Assembly (NCBI RefSeq): GCF_009362815.1
Contig: NZ_WHNX01000023.1
Location: forward strand, 1-48,318
DNA: 48,318 nucleotides
Reading direction: 5' to 3'
Origin: Alkalibaculum sporogenes
Lineage (GTDB): Bacteria > Bacillota > Clostridia > Eubacteriales > Alkalibacteraceae
Made by a program: the position numbers and the translations under genes. Positions 25,281 to 33,060 of this stretch are shown here, in pieces (the stretch's first letter is position 1; each line of letters begins with the position of its first letter). The notes beneath the pieces were generated by a model, which saw nothing but the letters and a program-made list of their open reading frames with translations, made no database searches and was not told the DNA's origin.

Positions 25281-25307
25281 AGGTTGCGGGCTTCTAGCTC
25301 CTTTTAG
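25224..25307 (+). pseudogene. Truncated IS3 OrfA fragment
   Basis: A frame of 27 codons beginning MSKFYEGFKERVVNSYLSLR, which resembles the first helix of the helix-turn-helix of IS3-type OrfA proteins (F-K-x-x-x-V pattern). It leaves the family where the repeat starts at 25281 and stops seven residues later. The catalytic part is missing, so it is not functional. Confidence 0.5.
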
Positions 25308-25401
25308 TCGCTATAAGCCTCGCCAACCCTGACAGGGGCGATACCATTCAATTTTCAGTAGGGGATGAAGAAAACTCCTACTGATTAAAGTTTCACTTTA
25401 T
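25281..25401 (-). repeat. Composite dispersed repeat, inverted copy
   Basis: On the minus strand this reads ATAAAGTGAAACTTTAAT... TTTTCTTCATC (25401-25364), then about a dozen bases, then TTGAATGGTATCGCCCC...CGCAACCT (25351-25281). Both modules match 13966-14003 and 14130-14200, but the roughly 125 bases between those modules there are reduced to about 12 here. Confidence 0.87.
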
Positions 25402-25429
25402 CTGGTAAAGTTGGATGAAATATGATAGG

Positions 25430-25660
25430 AGCCAACGACCTAAGCCCTAAATGGTTGGAGGTAAATGTGCAGGGTAAAGAGTAATAGTAATACTATCACA
25501 ATTCATGATATACTATTCGTATCTGCAGATTGACGCGCAATTGGGAAGGCGTCTTACTTCTCAAGGGAGCAAGTGCCAACGATTGTCACTACGATGCTGC
25601 CGAGTTGAGTTCTGCAGCAGGCAAAATATAAGTACTACTATTACAATTTATGATATAAAC
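25430..25660. repeat. Two diverged copies of the 115-bp-type repeat
   Basis: 25430-25513 and 25575-25660 both begin GCCAACGA on the plus strand, the reverse complement of the array's TCGTTGGC. The first continues CC...GGTTGGAGGTAAATGTGCAG and the second GAGTTGAGTTCTGCAGCAG, matching the inverted array unit GGTTGAGGTGAAATCTGCAG. Both end in a shared tail, about ACTATYACAATTYATGATATA, absent from the 13-kb array. The bases before the second copy carry ACTTCTC AAGGGAGCAA, the inverse of the microsatellite-flanking sequence at 13058. Open frames crossing this region (from 25505) are not supported before 25694. Confidence 0.75.
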
Positions 25661-25693
25661 ATAAGTAATGGAAGTGATAAAGGATGGGATTTT

Positions 25694-26437
25694 ATGTGGA
25701 ATAGGTCAGAACTAAAGACTAAAGCAAAGTCAGTATTGAAAAGTACATATTGGAAGTCTTTATTAGTCAGTGTAATTATCGCTTTTGCAGGAGGAACAGG
25801 TAGTAGGTCTTCATCTTCTTATAATGCTGGAAATATGTCTGGTAATGATTTTAATGTCAACGGATACATAGTTAATCAAGATACATTTAATTATATTATG
25901 ACTATTGCTGGAGGCATATTACTAATTGTAGCTATAGTTGCAATTGCTCTAAGATTATTTATAGGGTATCCTCTTGAGATTGGAGGCAGAAAATTCTTTA
26001 TACAAGGTGCTAAGGAAGACGCGGATTTAAATTACTTAGGTTATGGGTTTAAAAAAGAAGGATACTTAAACATAGTTAAGACAATGTTTTTAAGAGGATT
26101 ATATAACTTCTTTTGGTCATTATTATTTATAATACCTGGAATTATTAAATATTATGCTTATAGCATGGTACCTTATATTCTCGCAGAAAACCCACAGATG
26201 GAATCAGATAGAGCTATCGAATTAAGTATGGATATGACAAAAGGTCACAAGTTAGATATTTGGGTACTAGAATTATCTTTTATTGGGTGGTATTTTTTAG
26301 GCGCTTTATTATTTTTTGTGGGAACAATATTTGTTTGGCCATATGAGAATGCTACCAAAGCAGAACTATATCTAGTCTTAAGACAAAATGCTATAAAAAC
26401 AGGACTATGCTCCGCTTATGAACTGAGTGATAATTAA
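25694..26437 (+). CDS. DUF975 family membrane protein
   Basis: A 247-residue protein beginning MWNRSELKTKAKSVLKSTYW, the characteristic opening of DUF975 proteins, with about four to five membrane helices. The end, ATKAELYLVLRQ, is also typical. The ATG at 25694 has AAAGGATGGG upstream; the frame continues open to 25505 but through repeat sequence. Function unknown. Relatives are often found near stress or envelope genes. A bidirectional terminator follows. Confidence 0.88.
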   Translation: MWNRSELKTKAKSVLKSTYWKSLLVSVIIAFAGGTGSRSSSSYNAGNMSGNDFNVNGYIVNQDTFNYIMTIAGGILLIVAIVAIALRLFIGYPLEIGGRKFFIQGAKEDADLNYLGYGFKKEGYLNIVKTMFLRGLYNFFWSLLFIIPGIIKYYAYSMVPYILAENPQMESDRAIELSMDMTKGHKLDIWVLELSFIGWYFLGALLFFVGTIFVWPYENATKAELYLVLRQNAIKTGLCSAYELSDN

Positions 26438-26443
26438 TCATAT

Positions 26444-26472
26444 AATAAAGGCTCATTTAAGGAGCCTTTATT
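26444..26472. terminator. Bidirectional terminator between DUF975 gene and mogA/moaB
   Basis: AATAAAGGCTC and GAGCCTTTATT form an 11-base stem around a seven-base loop, with A/T tails on both sides, between two convergent genes. Confidence 0.85.
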
Positions 26473-26517
26473 ATATTTTGTAAATATTACAGAGTTCTAA
26501 AAGCTATGTGCTAACAA

Positions 26518-27006
26518 TCAACGAGCACACTCGCCTGTTTGTCCTATTAATATTTCAATAGCATGAATTAGCACTGGTAGGATAATATCTAATGACTCGT
26601 TCACTGCTTTAGGACTTCCAGGCATATTAATAATTAGAGTCTTGCCCCTGATACCTGCAGTAGCTCTAGAAAGCATAGCGCGATTAGTTATTTCCATGCT
26701 TTTAGCTCTTATTGCTTCTGGAATACCAGGGACTTCACGTTCTATTACGTCTTTGGTCGCTTCAGGGGTAATATCTCTTGGCGAAAAACCTGTTCCTCCT
26801 GTAGTGAGAATAAGATCTAACTGTGACTTATCCGCCATAGAAATCAAAGTAGACGATATAGAATCCCTTTCGTCTGGAACTATTACGTATTCAGATACTA
26901 TACCAGATATTTCTTTAACTCTATCTTGAATAACTTTACCACTTTTGTCTTCTCTTTCTCCTTTGTGTCCTTTATCGCTAGCGGTCAAAATTCCAACCTT
27001 AATCAT
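26518..27006 (-). CDS. MogA/MoaB-family molybdopterin adenylyltransferase
   Basis: A 162-residue protein that adenylates molybdopterin, activating it for metal insertion by MoeA. The family motifs are TASDKGHKGEREDKSG at the N-terminus, the binding loop LTTGGTGFSPRDITPEAT (about residues 69-86) and INMPGSPKAVNESLDIILP. MogA and MoaB are close relatives, so the symbol is left open. The ATG at 27006 has AGGAGA upstream; the longer frame to 27054 is not supported. It is divergent from the riboswitch-controlled tup-moe-moa operon, which belongs to the same pathway. Confidence 0.94.
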   Translation of the reverse strand: MIKVGILTASDKGHKGEREDKSGKVIQDRVKEISGIVSEYVIVPDERDSISSTLISMADKSQLDLILTTGGTGFSPRDITPEATKDVIEREVPGIPEAIRAKSMEITNRAMLSRATAGIRGKTLIINMPGSPKAVNESLDIILPVLIHAIEILIGQTGECAR

Positions 27007-27056
27007 GACAAGCACTCTCCTAATATTTATTATATATTGCGAATTAACCCGCACTA

Positions 27057-27093
27057 ATGAAGAAAACCCTAACTAAATAAAGTTTCACTTCAT
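27057..27093 (-). repeat. Dispersed repeat module, inverted copy
   Basis: On the minus strand, ATGAAGTGAAACTTTATTTAG...GGGTTTTCTTCAT: 37 bases matching module A of the elements at 13966 and 25364. It sits just upstream of the mogA/moaB start, between the two divergent cofactor units. Confidence 0.8.
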
Positions 27094-27230
27094 TTTATCA
27101 TAAATATTAGAAGAATAAAATCATTCAATAAACTGTCTTAATAATGCTTCTAGAGATGAATAATCAATAACGGAATCAAGGATATACATATGAATACTAC
27201 TATCATAAGATAACTACCAAGAGAATAGCA

Positions 27231-27259
27231 TTGACAAGGAACTAACTGTGAATTAAACT
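27231..27259 (+). promoter_or_regulatory. Promoter of the tup-moe-moa operon
   Basis: A perfect -35 (TTGACA, 27231-27236) and a -10-like TAAACT (27254-27259) are 17 bases apart. Transcription would start near 27266, a few bases before the riboswitch at 27271. The thiamine operon promoter on the other strand has the same two hexamers and spacing. Confidence 0.7.
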
Positions 27260-27270
27260 ATAAATATAAA

Positions 27271-27354
27271 AGCTCCGAGTCTTACACCCTAAGGAGAGGT
27301 CTATGGTTGTAAGAACGATAGGGTAAAACTGGAAACGGTTTTGCCTTCCAAACT
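27271..27354 (+). ncRNA. Probable Moco/Tuco RNA (molybdenum/tungsten cofactor riboswitch)
   Basis: The leader contains, in order, CTCCGAG, AAGGAGAGGTC, CTGGAAACGG and TTGCCTTCCAAA, which match my memory of the conserved blocks of the Moco RNA motif. Long-range pairings are visible: TCTTACA (27280-27286) with TGTAAGA, AGGAGAGG with the CCTTCC near 27345, and a GGAAAC-capped hairpin with AAAC/GTTT arms. It lies between a good promoter and tupA, the expected place for control of tungstate uptake and cofactor synthesis. Whether it senses the Mo or W cofactor cannot be read here. A covariance-model search would settle the class. Confidence 0.75.
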
Positions 27355-27375
27355 TGAAAAGGAGGAAATAACAAT

Positions 27376-28272
27376 ATGTCTATTAATTTTTCAAAAAAAT
27401 CTTTAATTGTTAAACTATCTATTTTATTTATCATTTCAATTTTTATCATTTCTTTTACCGCGTGTAATAATTCAAATCAAACTGAGGTGGACACATCAGT
27501 ATCAGACACTGATGAAGTTACTAATAAGAAGTTAACTCTTGCGACTACTACAAGTGTAAACGATTCAGGTCTAATGGATTATCTAACTCCGATTTTTGAA
27601 GAGGAAACTGGATATCAATTAGATGTAGTTTCTCAAGGAACAGGTCAAGCTATCCAAACAGGTAAAGACGGCAATGCAGATATTCTTTTAATTCATGCAA
27701 AAGCTGCTGAAGAGGAATTTGTAAATGAAGGATATGGGTTAGAAAGAGTCGAAATTATGTATAATTACTTTGTAATTGTAGGACCTAAAGACAATCCAGC
27801 GCAAATTTCTGATACTAACTCTGCTGGAGAAGCTTTCAAAAGTATATCTGAAAATGAATCAAAGTTTGTATCTAGAGGCGACGATTCTGGGACACACAAA
27901 AAAGAATTAGGATTGTGGGAATCTATTTCCATAGAGCCTAAAGGAGATTGGTATATCGCAGCTGGCAGAGGTATGGGTGACGTACTTTTAATGGCTAGTG
28001 AAGAACAAGCATATACGATTACAGATAAGGCTACATATTTATCAATGAAGGACAAATTAGATTTAGAAATCATAGTAGGCGCTTCTGATGATCTGTTAAA
28101 TCAGTATACAGTTATAGAAGTAAATCCAGATAAACACGAAGGGATCAATAAAGTAGGCGCAGATGCTTATTTAAAGTGGATAAGCTCTGATAAAGTATTA
28201 AATTTAATAAATAAATTTGGCGTTGAACAGTATGGTGAAGGTTTATTTACAGCAAATTATAACCCACAGTAA
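27376..28272 (+). CDS. tupA: Tungstate-binding lipoprotein
   Basis: Extracellular solute-binding component of a tungstate ABC importer, 298 residues. The signal peptide ends in lipobox SFTAC (Cys about residue 30). The mature part opens LTLATTTSVNDSGLMDYLTP, the TupA oxyanion-binding start (TTTS), and has VVSQGTGQAIQTGKDGNADI and RGDDSGTHKKELGLW, all family signatures. GGAGG precedes the ATG. The gene follows the riboswitch directly; tupB comes 260 bases later, separated by hairpins, which may reduce downstream expression relative to tupA. Confidence 0.95.
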   Translation: MSINFSKKSLIVKLSILFIISIFIISFTACNNSNQTEVDTSVSDTDEVTNKKLTLATTTSVNDSGLMDYLTPIFEEETGYQLDVVSQGTGQAIQTGKDGNADILLIHAKAAEEEFVNEGYGLERVEIMYNYFVIVGPKDNPAQISDTNSAGEAFKSISENESKFVSRGDDSGTHKKELGLWESISIEPKGDWYIAAGRGMGDVLLMASEEQAYTITDKATYLSMKDKLDLEIIVGASDDLLNQYTVIEVNPDKHEGINKVGADAYLKWISSDKVLNLINKFGVEQYGEGLFTANYNPQ

Positions 28273-28362
28273 TGAAACTTTTTTAGTCAAAAAACAGTAT
28301 TGTAAGGAGCTTTTATGATAACAAAGATGACTAATAAGTGAAAACTAAAACCACAAGAGACA

Positions 28363-28472
28363 AGTTTTGCGAGTTTCTGGCGGTTACGCGGTAGTCGCCA
28401 AATGTCTGCAAGCAGCCACTTGGCTCATTACTTAGCGATAAAAAAATAGGGACAGTAATACTTCTGTCCCTA
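28363..28472. repeat. Structured gap between tupA and tupB
   Basis: 28373-28436 contains GGCG...CGCC arms and the strings TCGCCAAATG and CTTGGCTCATTACTTA, which recur with few changes near 46271 and 46381. It is followed at 28447-28472 by a separate hairpin, TAGGGACAG/CTGTCCCTA, with an eight-base loop and no T run. These may be a small dispersed element plus an mRNA processing or stability hairpin in the operon. A nine-codon frame at 28316 with a good ribosome binding site is too short to call. Confidence 0.55.
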
Positions 28473-28532
28473 ATAATTCAAAACACAGAGTAATTTTTGC
28501 AAACAATTAGTAACTAAAATGGGGTCGGCAAA

Positions 28533-29222
28533 ATGAATCAGATACTAGATAGCACTATAGAAGCTTTTAAACTAATAACATCCATGGATGCTGAAGTATA
28601 CAATATCATTTTTTTATCTTTAGTAGTGACTATAGCTAGTACTATAATTGCAGCTTGTGGAGCAATTCCCCTAGGGGTATTAATAGGAAGCAAAGAGTTT
28701 AGAGGCAAAAAACATATTGTGCGTTTTATTAATACTTTTATGGGAATTCCTCCAGTAGTAGCAGGTCTTGTAGTATACATGTCTTTATCTCGAAATGGAC
28801 CATTTGGTGGATTTGGGCTACTTTTTACTCCTGCTGCAATGATTATCGCACAAGTTATTATTGTGTTTCCGATTATAACTGGGCTTGTTATTTCAGCTGT
28901 AAAGCCAAAGGTGAAAATAATTTGGGAAACAGGTAAAGGATTAGGGTTAAACGAAAGCGAAATTTTGAGATTATTATTTTTTGAATGTAAGTATCCTATC
29001 ATATCTGCTATCATGGCAGGTTATGGAAGGGCGATTTCAGAAGTTGGTGCGATTATGCTAGTAGGCGGAAACGTCCAGCATCGCACTAGGGTTATGACCA
29101 CAGCAATAGTATTAGAAACAGGTAAAGGTAATTTCGACATTGCCTTAGCATTAGGAATTATTCTGCTAAGTATATCTTTTGTTATTAATTATTTGGTACA
29201 TCGTATACAGGAGGGCAAATGA
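28533..29222 (+). CDS. tupB: Tungstate ABC transporter permease
   Basis: Membrane subunit of the importer, 229 residues, about five to six helices. The binding-protein-dependent transport loop is seen around ISAIMAGYGRAISEVGAIML (the EAA-like motif, with G-R-A-x-x-E-x-G), as in TupB/ModB-like permeases. The ATG lies behind GGGGTCGG. It overlaps tupC by four bases (ATGA), so the two are coupled. Confidence 0.93.
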   Translation: MNQILDSTIEAFKLITSMDAEVYNIIFLSLVVTIASTIIAACGAIPLGVLIGSKEFRGKKHIVRFINTFMGIPPVVAGLVVYMSLSRNGPFGGFGLLFTPAAMIIAQVIIVFPIITGLVISAVKPKVKIIWETGKGLGLNESEILRLLFFECKYPIISAIMAGYGRAISEVGAIMLVGGNVQHRTRVMTTAIVLETGKGNFDIALALGIILLSISFVINYLVHRIQEGK

Positions 29223-29908
29223 ACTTAAAACTAGAAAATCTTAAAAAGATATACGATCATAAAACTGTAGTAGATATCGATAAGTTCGAATTTAAGAGTG
29301 GTAAGGTGTATGCTATCCTAGGCCCAAATGGTGCAGGTAAGACTACTATGCTGCGTATGTTAGCAGGCGTAGAAAAGGGCGACGAAGGATCAATCCTTTA
29401 CAATGACCATATATCGATTAACTACAAAAAAGTATCTTATATGCCTCAACAAACTTATTTATTTAATACTACTGTAAAAAAAAATGTTGGATTGGGAATT
29501 GAAAATTCGAAAGAGTCAAAAGAAAAAATCTATAGTGCTTTAAGATATGTTGGGATGGACAAACTATCAAATAAAAAAGCTATAGAATTATCTGGGGGAG
29601 AATCACAAAGAGTTGCTATTGCAAGATTATTAGTCAGACATAGGGAATTAGTGTTAATGGACGAGCCTTCTTCAGCTACTGACTTATCAGCAAATGAACT
29701 CTTGGTAGATTACATAAAAAGAGTAAATAAAAATGGACAAACTACTATTATACTTATTACTCATAATCCAATTATAGCGGTAAAAGTAGCAGATGAAAGT
29801 ATATTTATGATGAACGGAAAGATAATAGAATCTGGAAAATCAAGTGAAATTATCTATTTGCCAAAGACTCAAGAAATGAAAAGCTTTTTAGAGAATTGGA
29901 GGATGTAA
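29219..29908 (+). CDS. tupC: Tungstate ABC transporter ATPase
   Basis: Cytosolic ATPase, 229 residues. Walker A GPNGAGKTT (about 35-43), signature LSGGESQRVAIARLLVR, Walker B LVLMDEPSSATD and H-loop THN are intact. There is no C-terminal molybdate-binding (TOBE/MOP) domain as in ModC, which fits the shorter TupC type. Its stop is two bases before the moeA ATG. Confidence 0.93.
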   Translation: MNLKLENLKKIYDHKTVVDIDKFEFKSGKVYAILGPNGAGKTTMLRMLAGVEKGDEGSILYNDHISINYKKVSYMPQQTYLFNTTVKKNVGLGIENSKESKEKIYSALRYVGMDKLSNKKAIELSGGESQRVAIARLLVRHRELVLMDEPSSATDLSANELLVDYIKRVNKNGQTTIILITHNPIIAVKVADESIFMMNGKIIESGKSSEIIYLPKTQEMKSFLENWRM

Positions 29909-29910
29909 TT

Positions 29911-31137
29911 ATGTTTGACGTAAAGAGTGTAGATGAGGCTTTAACTATTATAGAAAACAACTTTAAGGATTATAAATTAGATTATGAGCTTACTTCTATT
30001 GATGAAGCAAATGAACGAATATTATGTCAAGATATTATATCAGAGGAGGATATACCTTCCTTTAATAGATCTACTGTTGATGGATATGCTGTTATTGCAT
30101 CAGATACATTTGGGGTGTCTGATGCAATACCGGCTCAACTAAATATTATAGGAGAAATAAAGATGGGTGAAAAACCATCCTTTGTGTTAAAGCAAGGTGA
30201 GACATGCTATATTCCTACAGGTGGAGAATTACCTAGTAATGCAGACGGCATTGTTATGATTGAGTATACTGAAAATTTTGATGATGGTGATGTTTTTATA
30301 AGTAAAGCATGCTCTCCAGGAAACAATGTGGTCTATAAAGGCGACGATGTAGTTATAGGTGCAAAAGTTATAGGTTCAGGTACATTACTTAAACCTCAAG
30401 ATATAGGTTTATTAGCAGCGCTGGGTTATAGTGAAGTTAAAGTAAAAAAGAAGTTGAGAGTAGGTATAATCTCTACTGGAGATGAGATTATAGGAATTAG
30501 TGAGAAACCTATAGGTTCACAAGTAAGGGATGTTAATTCCTATTCCTTATATGCAATTGTACAAACATCCTTCACTACACCAGTATTTTATGGAATTGTT
30601 CCAGATGATTATAATACATTGAAAGAAGTAGTCGAAAAGGCTACAGTGGAATGTGATATTGTACTAATTTCCGGAGGAAGCTCTGTAGGGCAAAAAGATG
30701 TAACTTCAGATGTTATCGATAGTTTAGGGTATCCAGGTGTTTTAGTCCATGGAATAGCTGTTAAACCGGGAAAACCAACTATTATAGGTAAAATTGGAGA
30801 AAAGGCAGTAGTGGGACTTCCTGGTCATCCAGCCTCTGCCTTCGTAGTATGCAATATATTTATAACTCATTTAATAAATACTATGCTAGGAATTAGTAAA
30901 AGGTCTATCCCCAAGGTAAATGGTGAGATGGCAAGTAATTACCCTTCTAATACAGGGAGAGAAGAGTATTTGCCTGTTAGGGTGGAAAAAGAGCATGATA
31001 GAACAATAATATATCCTGTATATGGAAAGTCTAGTTTAATATCTATTCTTTCTAAATCCAATGGATACATTCATATTAGTAGAGGATCAGAAGGTTTAAA
31101 TAAAGGACAGCTAAAGGAGGTGGTGTTATGGAAGTAA
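29911..31137 (+). CDS. moeA: Molybdopterin molybdenumtransferase MoeA (metal insertion)
   Basis: A 408-residue enzyme that inserts molybdate or tungstate into adenylated pterin. Motifs seen are PSFNRSTVDGYAVIASD (domain I), the GEXX-like PTGGELPSNADGIVMIEY, STGDEI (about 190), LISGGSSVGQKDVT (the MPT-binding loop), PGKPTIIGK and GLPGHPASAF. The ATG at 29911 has TTGGAGGA upstream; a TTG at 29896 would begin before that site. The last ten bases overlap the second moeA gene. The presence of two MoeA proteins side by side suggests distinct roles, possibly Mo and W. Confidence 0.95.
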   Translation: MFDVKSVDEALTIIENNFKDYKLDYELTSIDEANERILCQDIISEEDIPSFNRSTVDGYAVIASDTFGVSDAIPAQLNIIGEIKMGEKPSFVLKQGETCYIPTGGELPSNADGIVMIEYTENFDDGDVFISKACSPGNNVVYKGDDVVIGAKVIGSGTLLKPQDIGLLAALGYSEVKVKKKLRVGIISTGDEIIGISEKPIGSQVRDVNSYSLYAIVQTSFTTPVFYGIVPDDYNTLKEVVEKATVECDIVLISGGSSVGQKDVTSDVIDSLGYPGVLVHGIAVKPGKPTIIGKIGEKAVVGLPGHPASAFVVCNIFITHLINTMLGISKRSIPKVNGEMASNYPSNTGREEYLPVRVEKEHDRTIIYPVYGKSSLISILSKSNGYIHISRGSEGLNKGQLKEVVLWK

Positions 31138-33059
31138 AAACAAATTACAAGTATTTAGAAAATATCAGTTTAGAGGAAGCACTTGAAAAGTATATTCGAA
31201 AGATAAATGAATCAGGATTAATTTTAGGTAAAGAAGAGATACCTGTTGAAGAAAGTTATGGACGGATTACATGTGAAGGCGTATTTGCTAATATTTCGTC
31301 ACCTCATTATAGTGCAAGTGCTATGGATGGCATTTCACTAATGGCAAACAAAACATTTGGTGCGACACCTACTACACCAGTAATATTAAAAGAGATAGAT
31401 GATTTTGTTTGGTTAGATACAGGTGATCCTTTGCCAAGTAATTGCGATGCAGTGGTGATGGTAGAAGACGTAATTAAACTTAAAGATGGAAGCATACAAC
31501 TTATAAGCTCGGCTACACCTTGGCAACATATTAGGCAAATCGGTGAAGATATATGTGCAGGGGAAATGATTTTACCTTCAAATAGTAAAATAGAAGCAGC
31601 TTCCATTGGTGCCATGTTGGCGGGAGGAGTATTAAAAGTTAAGGTATGGGAAAAACCAATTATAGGGTTAATTCCTACTGGTGATGAAATAGTAGCGCCA
31701 AAAGATAATCCTAAAGAAGGAGAAATAATAGAATTTAATTCATCCATATTCTCAGCAATGATAAGAGGGTGGGGCGGAAAGAGTATTACTTACAAAATTA
31801 TAGGAGATAAATTAGAACTTATAAAAGAAGGTCTAGCAAAAGCTGCCCAGGAATGTCATATGATAGTACTAAATGCTGGATCATCTGCAGGTAGAGATGA
31901 CTATTCTGCTAAAGCAATTGGAGATTTAGGTGAAGTAATAGCTCATGGAATTTCCATAAAACCTGGAAAACCTACTATTCTAGGTGTGATAAACAAAAAA
32001 CCTGTTATCGGAGTACCAGGATATCCAGTATCTGGAATAATAGTAATGGAAAAATTATTCAAAAGAGTACTGCAAACAATGCAAAAAGTAGAGTTTCCTC
32101 CAAATCAGGAAAAACAGGCGATTCTTTCTAGGCCAATTATGTCCACCCTTAAATATAAAGAATTTGTGAGGATGAAACTGGGCGTTGTAGATGAGAAACT
32201 AGTAGCAACACCGTTAAACCGTGGTGCAGGAGTAGTCACATCTTTTGTCAAAGCAGATGGAATTTTAGAGATACCCTTAAATTTAGAGGGTATAGAAGCT
32301 GGTTCGAAAATCACGGTTCAATTATTAAAAGACGAAAGTGTTATAAAGAACACTCTAGTAGCTATAGGAAGTCACGATCCTTTACTAGATACTATTTACG
32401 ATTTAATGAGAAAGAAAGACTATAAAAAACACTTATCATCTGCTCATGTAGGCAGCATGGGGGGGATAATGGCAATAAAAAGAGGAGAAGCACATTTAGC
32501 CGCAGTCCATTTATTAGATGAAAGAAGTGGTGTATATAACTCTAGCTTTATAAAAAAGTATTTCCCAAAGGGTGGAATTACACTAGTAAAGGGAGTTAAA
32601 AGATTACAAGGACTTATGACCGTAAAAGGTAATCCTAAAGGAATAAAAAATCTACAGGATATGACAAGAGATGGAGTAGTATATGTCAATAGGCAAAAAG
32701 GTTCTGGTACTAGAATACTATTAGACTATCTCTTAGCTTGTGACGGTATAAAAACAGATAGTATTTACGGTTATGAGAGGGAAGAATTTACTCACATGGC
32801 AGTTGCAGCACAAATTGCATCAGGCAGTGCAGACACAGGACTTGGTATTTTCTCAGCTGCAAATATATATAATTTAAATTTCATTCCATTATATGAAGAA
32901 GAATACGACTTTATAATACCAGAAAGGTTTTTAGAATTAGAAGATGTACAAAATTTTCTTGAAATATTAACGTCCAAAGAATTCGAAAAGATACTCAAAA
33001 CAATGGGTGGTTACAAATTAGAACAAATTGGCCAAATCCATAGAATGGATGTGAATTAA
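31128..33059 (+). CDS. MoeA paralogue fused to a periplasmic-binding-like domain
   Basis: A 643-residue, two-part protein. Residues 1 to about 405 are MoeA-like: PHYSASAMDGISLMA, DTGDPLPSNCDAVVMVED, PTGDEIV, LNAGSSAGRDDYSAKAI, PGKPTILG and GVPGYPVSGIIV. Residues from about 415 to 640 resemble the PBP-superfamily domain (PF12727, LysR-substrate-binding-like): VAIGSHDPLLDTIYDLM, HVGSMGGIMAIKRGEAHLA, VNRQKGSGTRILLDYLL and ADTGLGIFSAA. It has no signal peptide, so the binding domain is cytosolic; a ligand such as molybdate, tungstate or pterin is an inference. The start has AAAGGAGGTGG and overlaps moeA by ten bases. Similar fusions are known in archaea and clostridia. Confidence 0.92.
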   Translation: MEVKTNYKYLENISLEEALEKYIRKINESGLILGKEEIPVEESYGRITCEGVFANISSPHYSASAMDGISLMANKTFGATPTTPVILKEIDDFVWLDTGDPLPSNCDAVVMVEDVIKLKDGSIQLISSATPWQHIRQIGEDICAGEMILPSNSKIEAASIGAMLAGGVLKVKVWEKPIIGLIPTGDEIVAPKDNPKEGEIIEFNSSIFSAMIRGWGGKSITYKIIGDKLELIKEGLAKAAQECHMIVLNAGSSAGRDDYSAKAIGDLGEVIAHGISIKPGKPTILGVINKKPVIGVPGYPVSGIIVMEKLFKRVLQTMQKVEFPPNQEKQAILSRPIMSTLKYKEFVRMKLGVVDEKLVATPLNRGAGVVTSFVKADGILEIPLNLEGIEAGSKITVQLLKDESVIKNTLVAIGSHDPLLDTIYDLMRKKDYKKHLSSAHVGSMGGIMAIKRGEAHLAAVHLLDERSGVYNSSFIKKYFPKGGITLVKGVKRLQGLMTVKGNPKGIKNLQDMTRDGVVYVNRQKGSGTRILLDYLLACDGIKTDSIYGYEREEFTHMAVAAQIASGSADTGLGIFSAANIYNLNFIPLYEEEYDFIIPERFLELEDVQNFLEILTSKEFEKILKTMGGYKLEQIGQIHRMDVN

Positions 33060-33060
33060 G

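Noticed and set aside
25505-25693. N-terminal extension of the DUF975 protein
   Set aside because: The frame is open but crosses repeat DNA; the family opening MWNRSELKTKAK and a ribosome binding site mark the true start at 25694.
28316-28341. Eight-codon frame after tupA with AAGGAG upstream
   Set aside because: Too short to support as a gene; possibly a chance frame or a leader peptide, with no further evidence.
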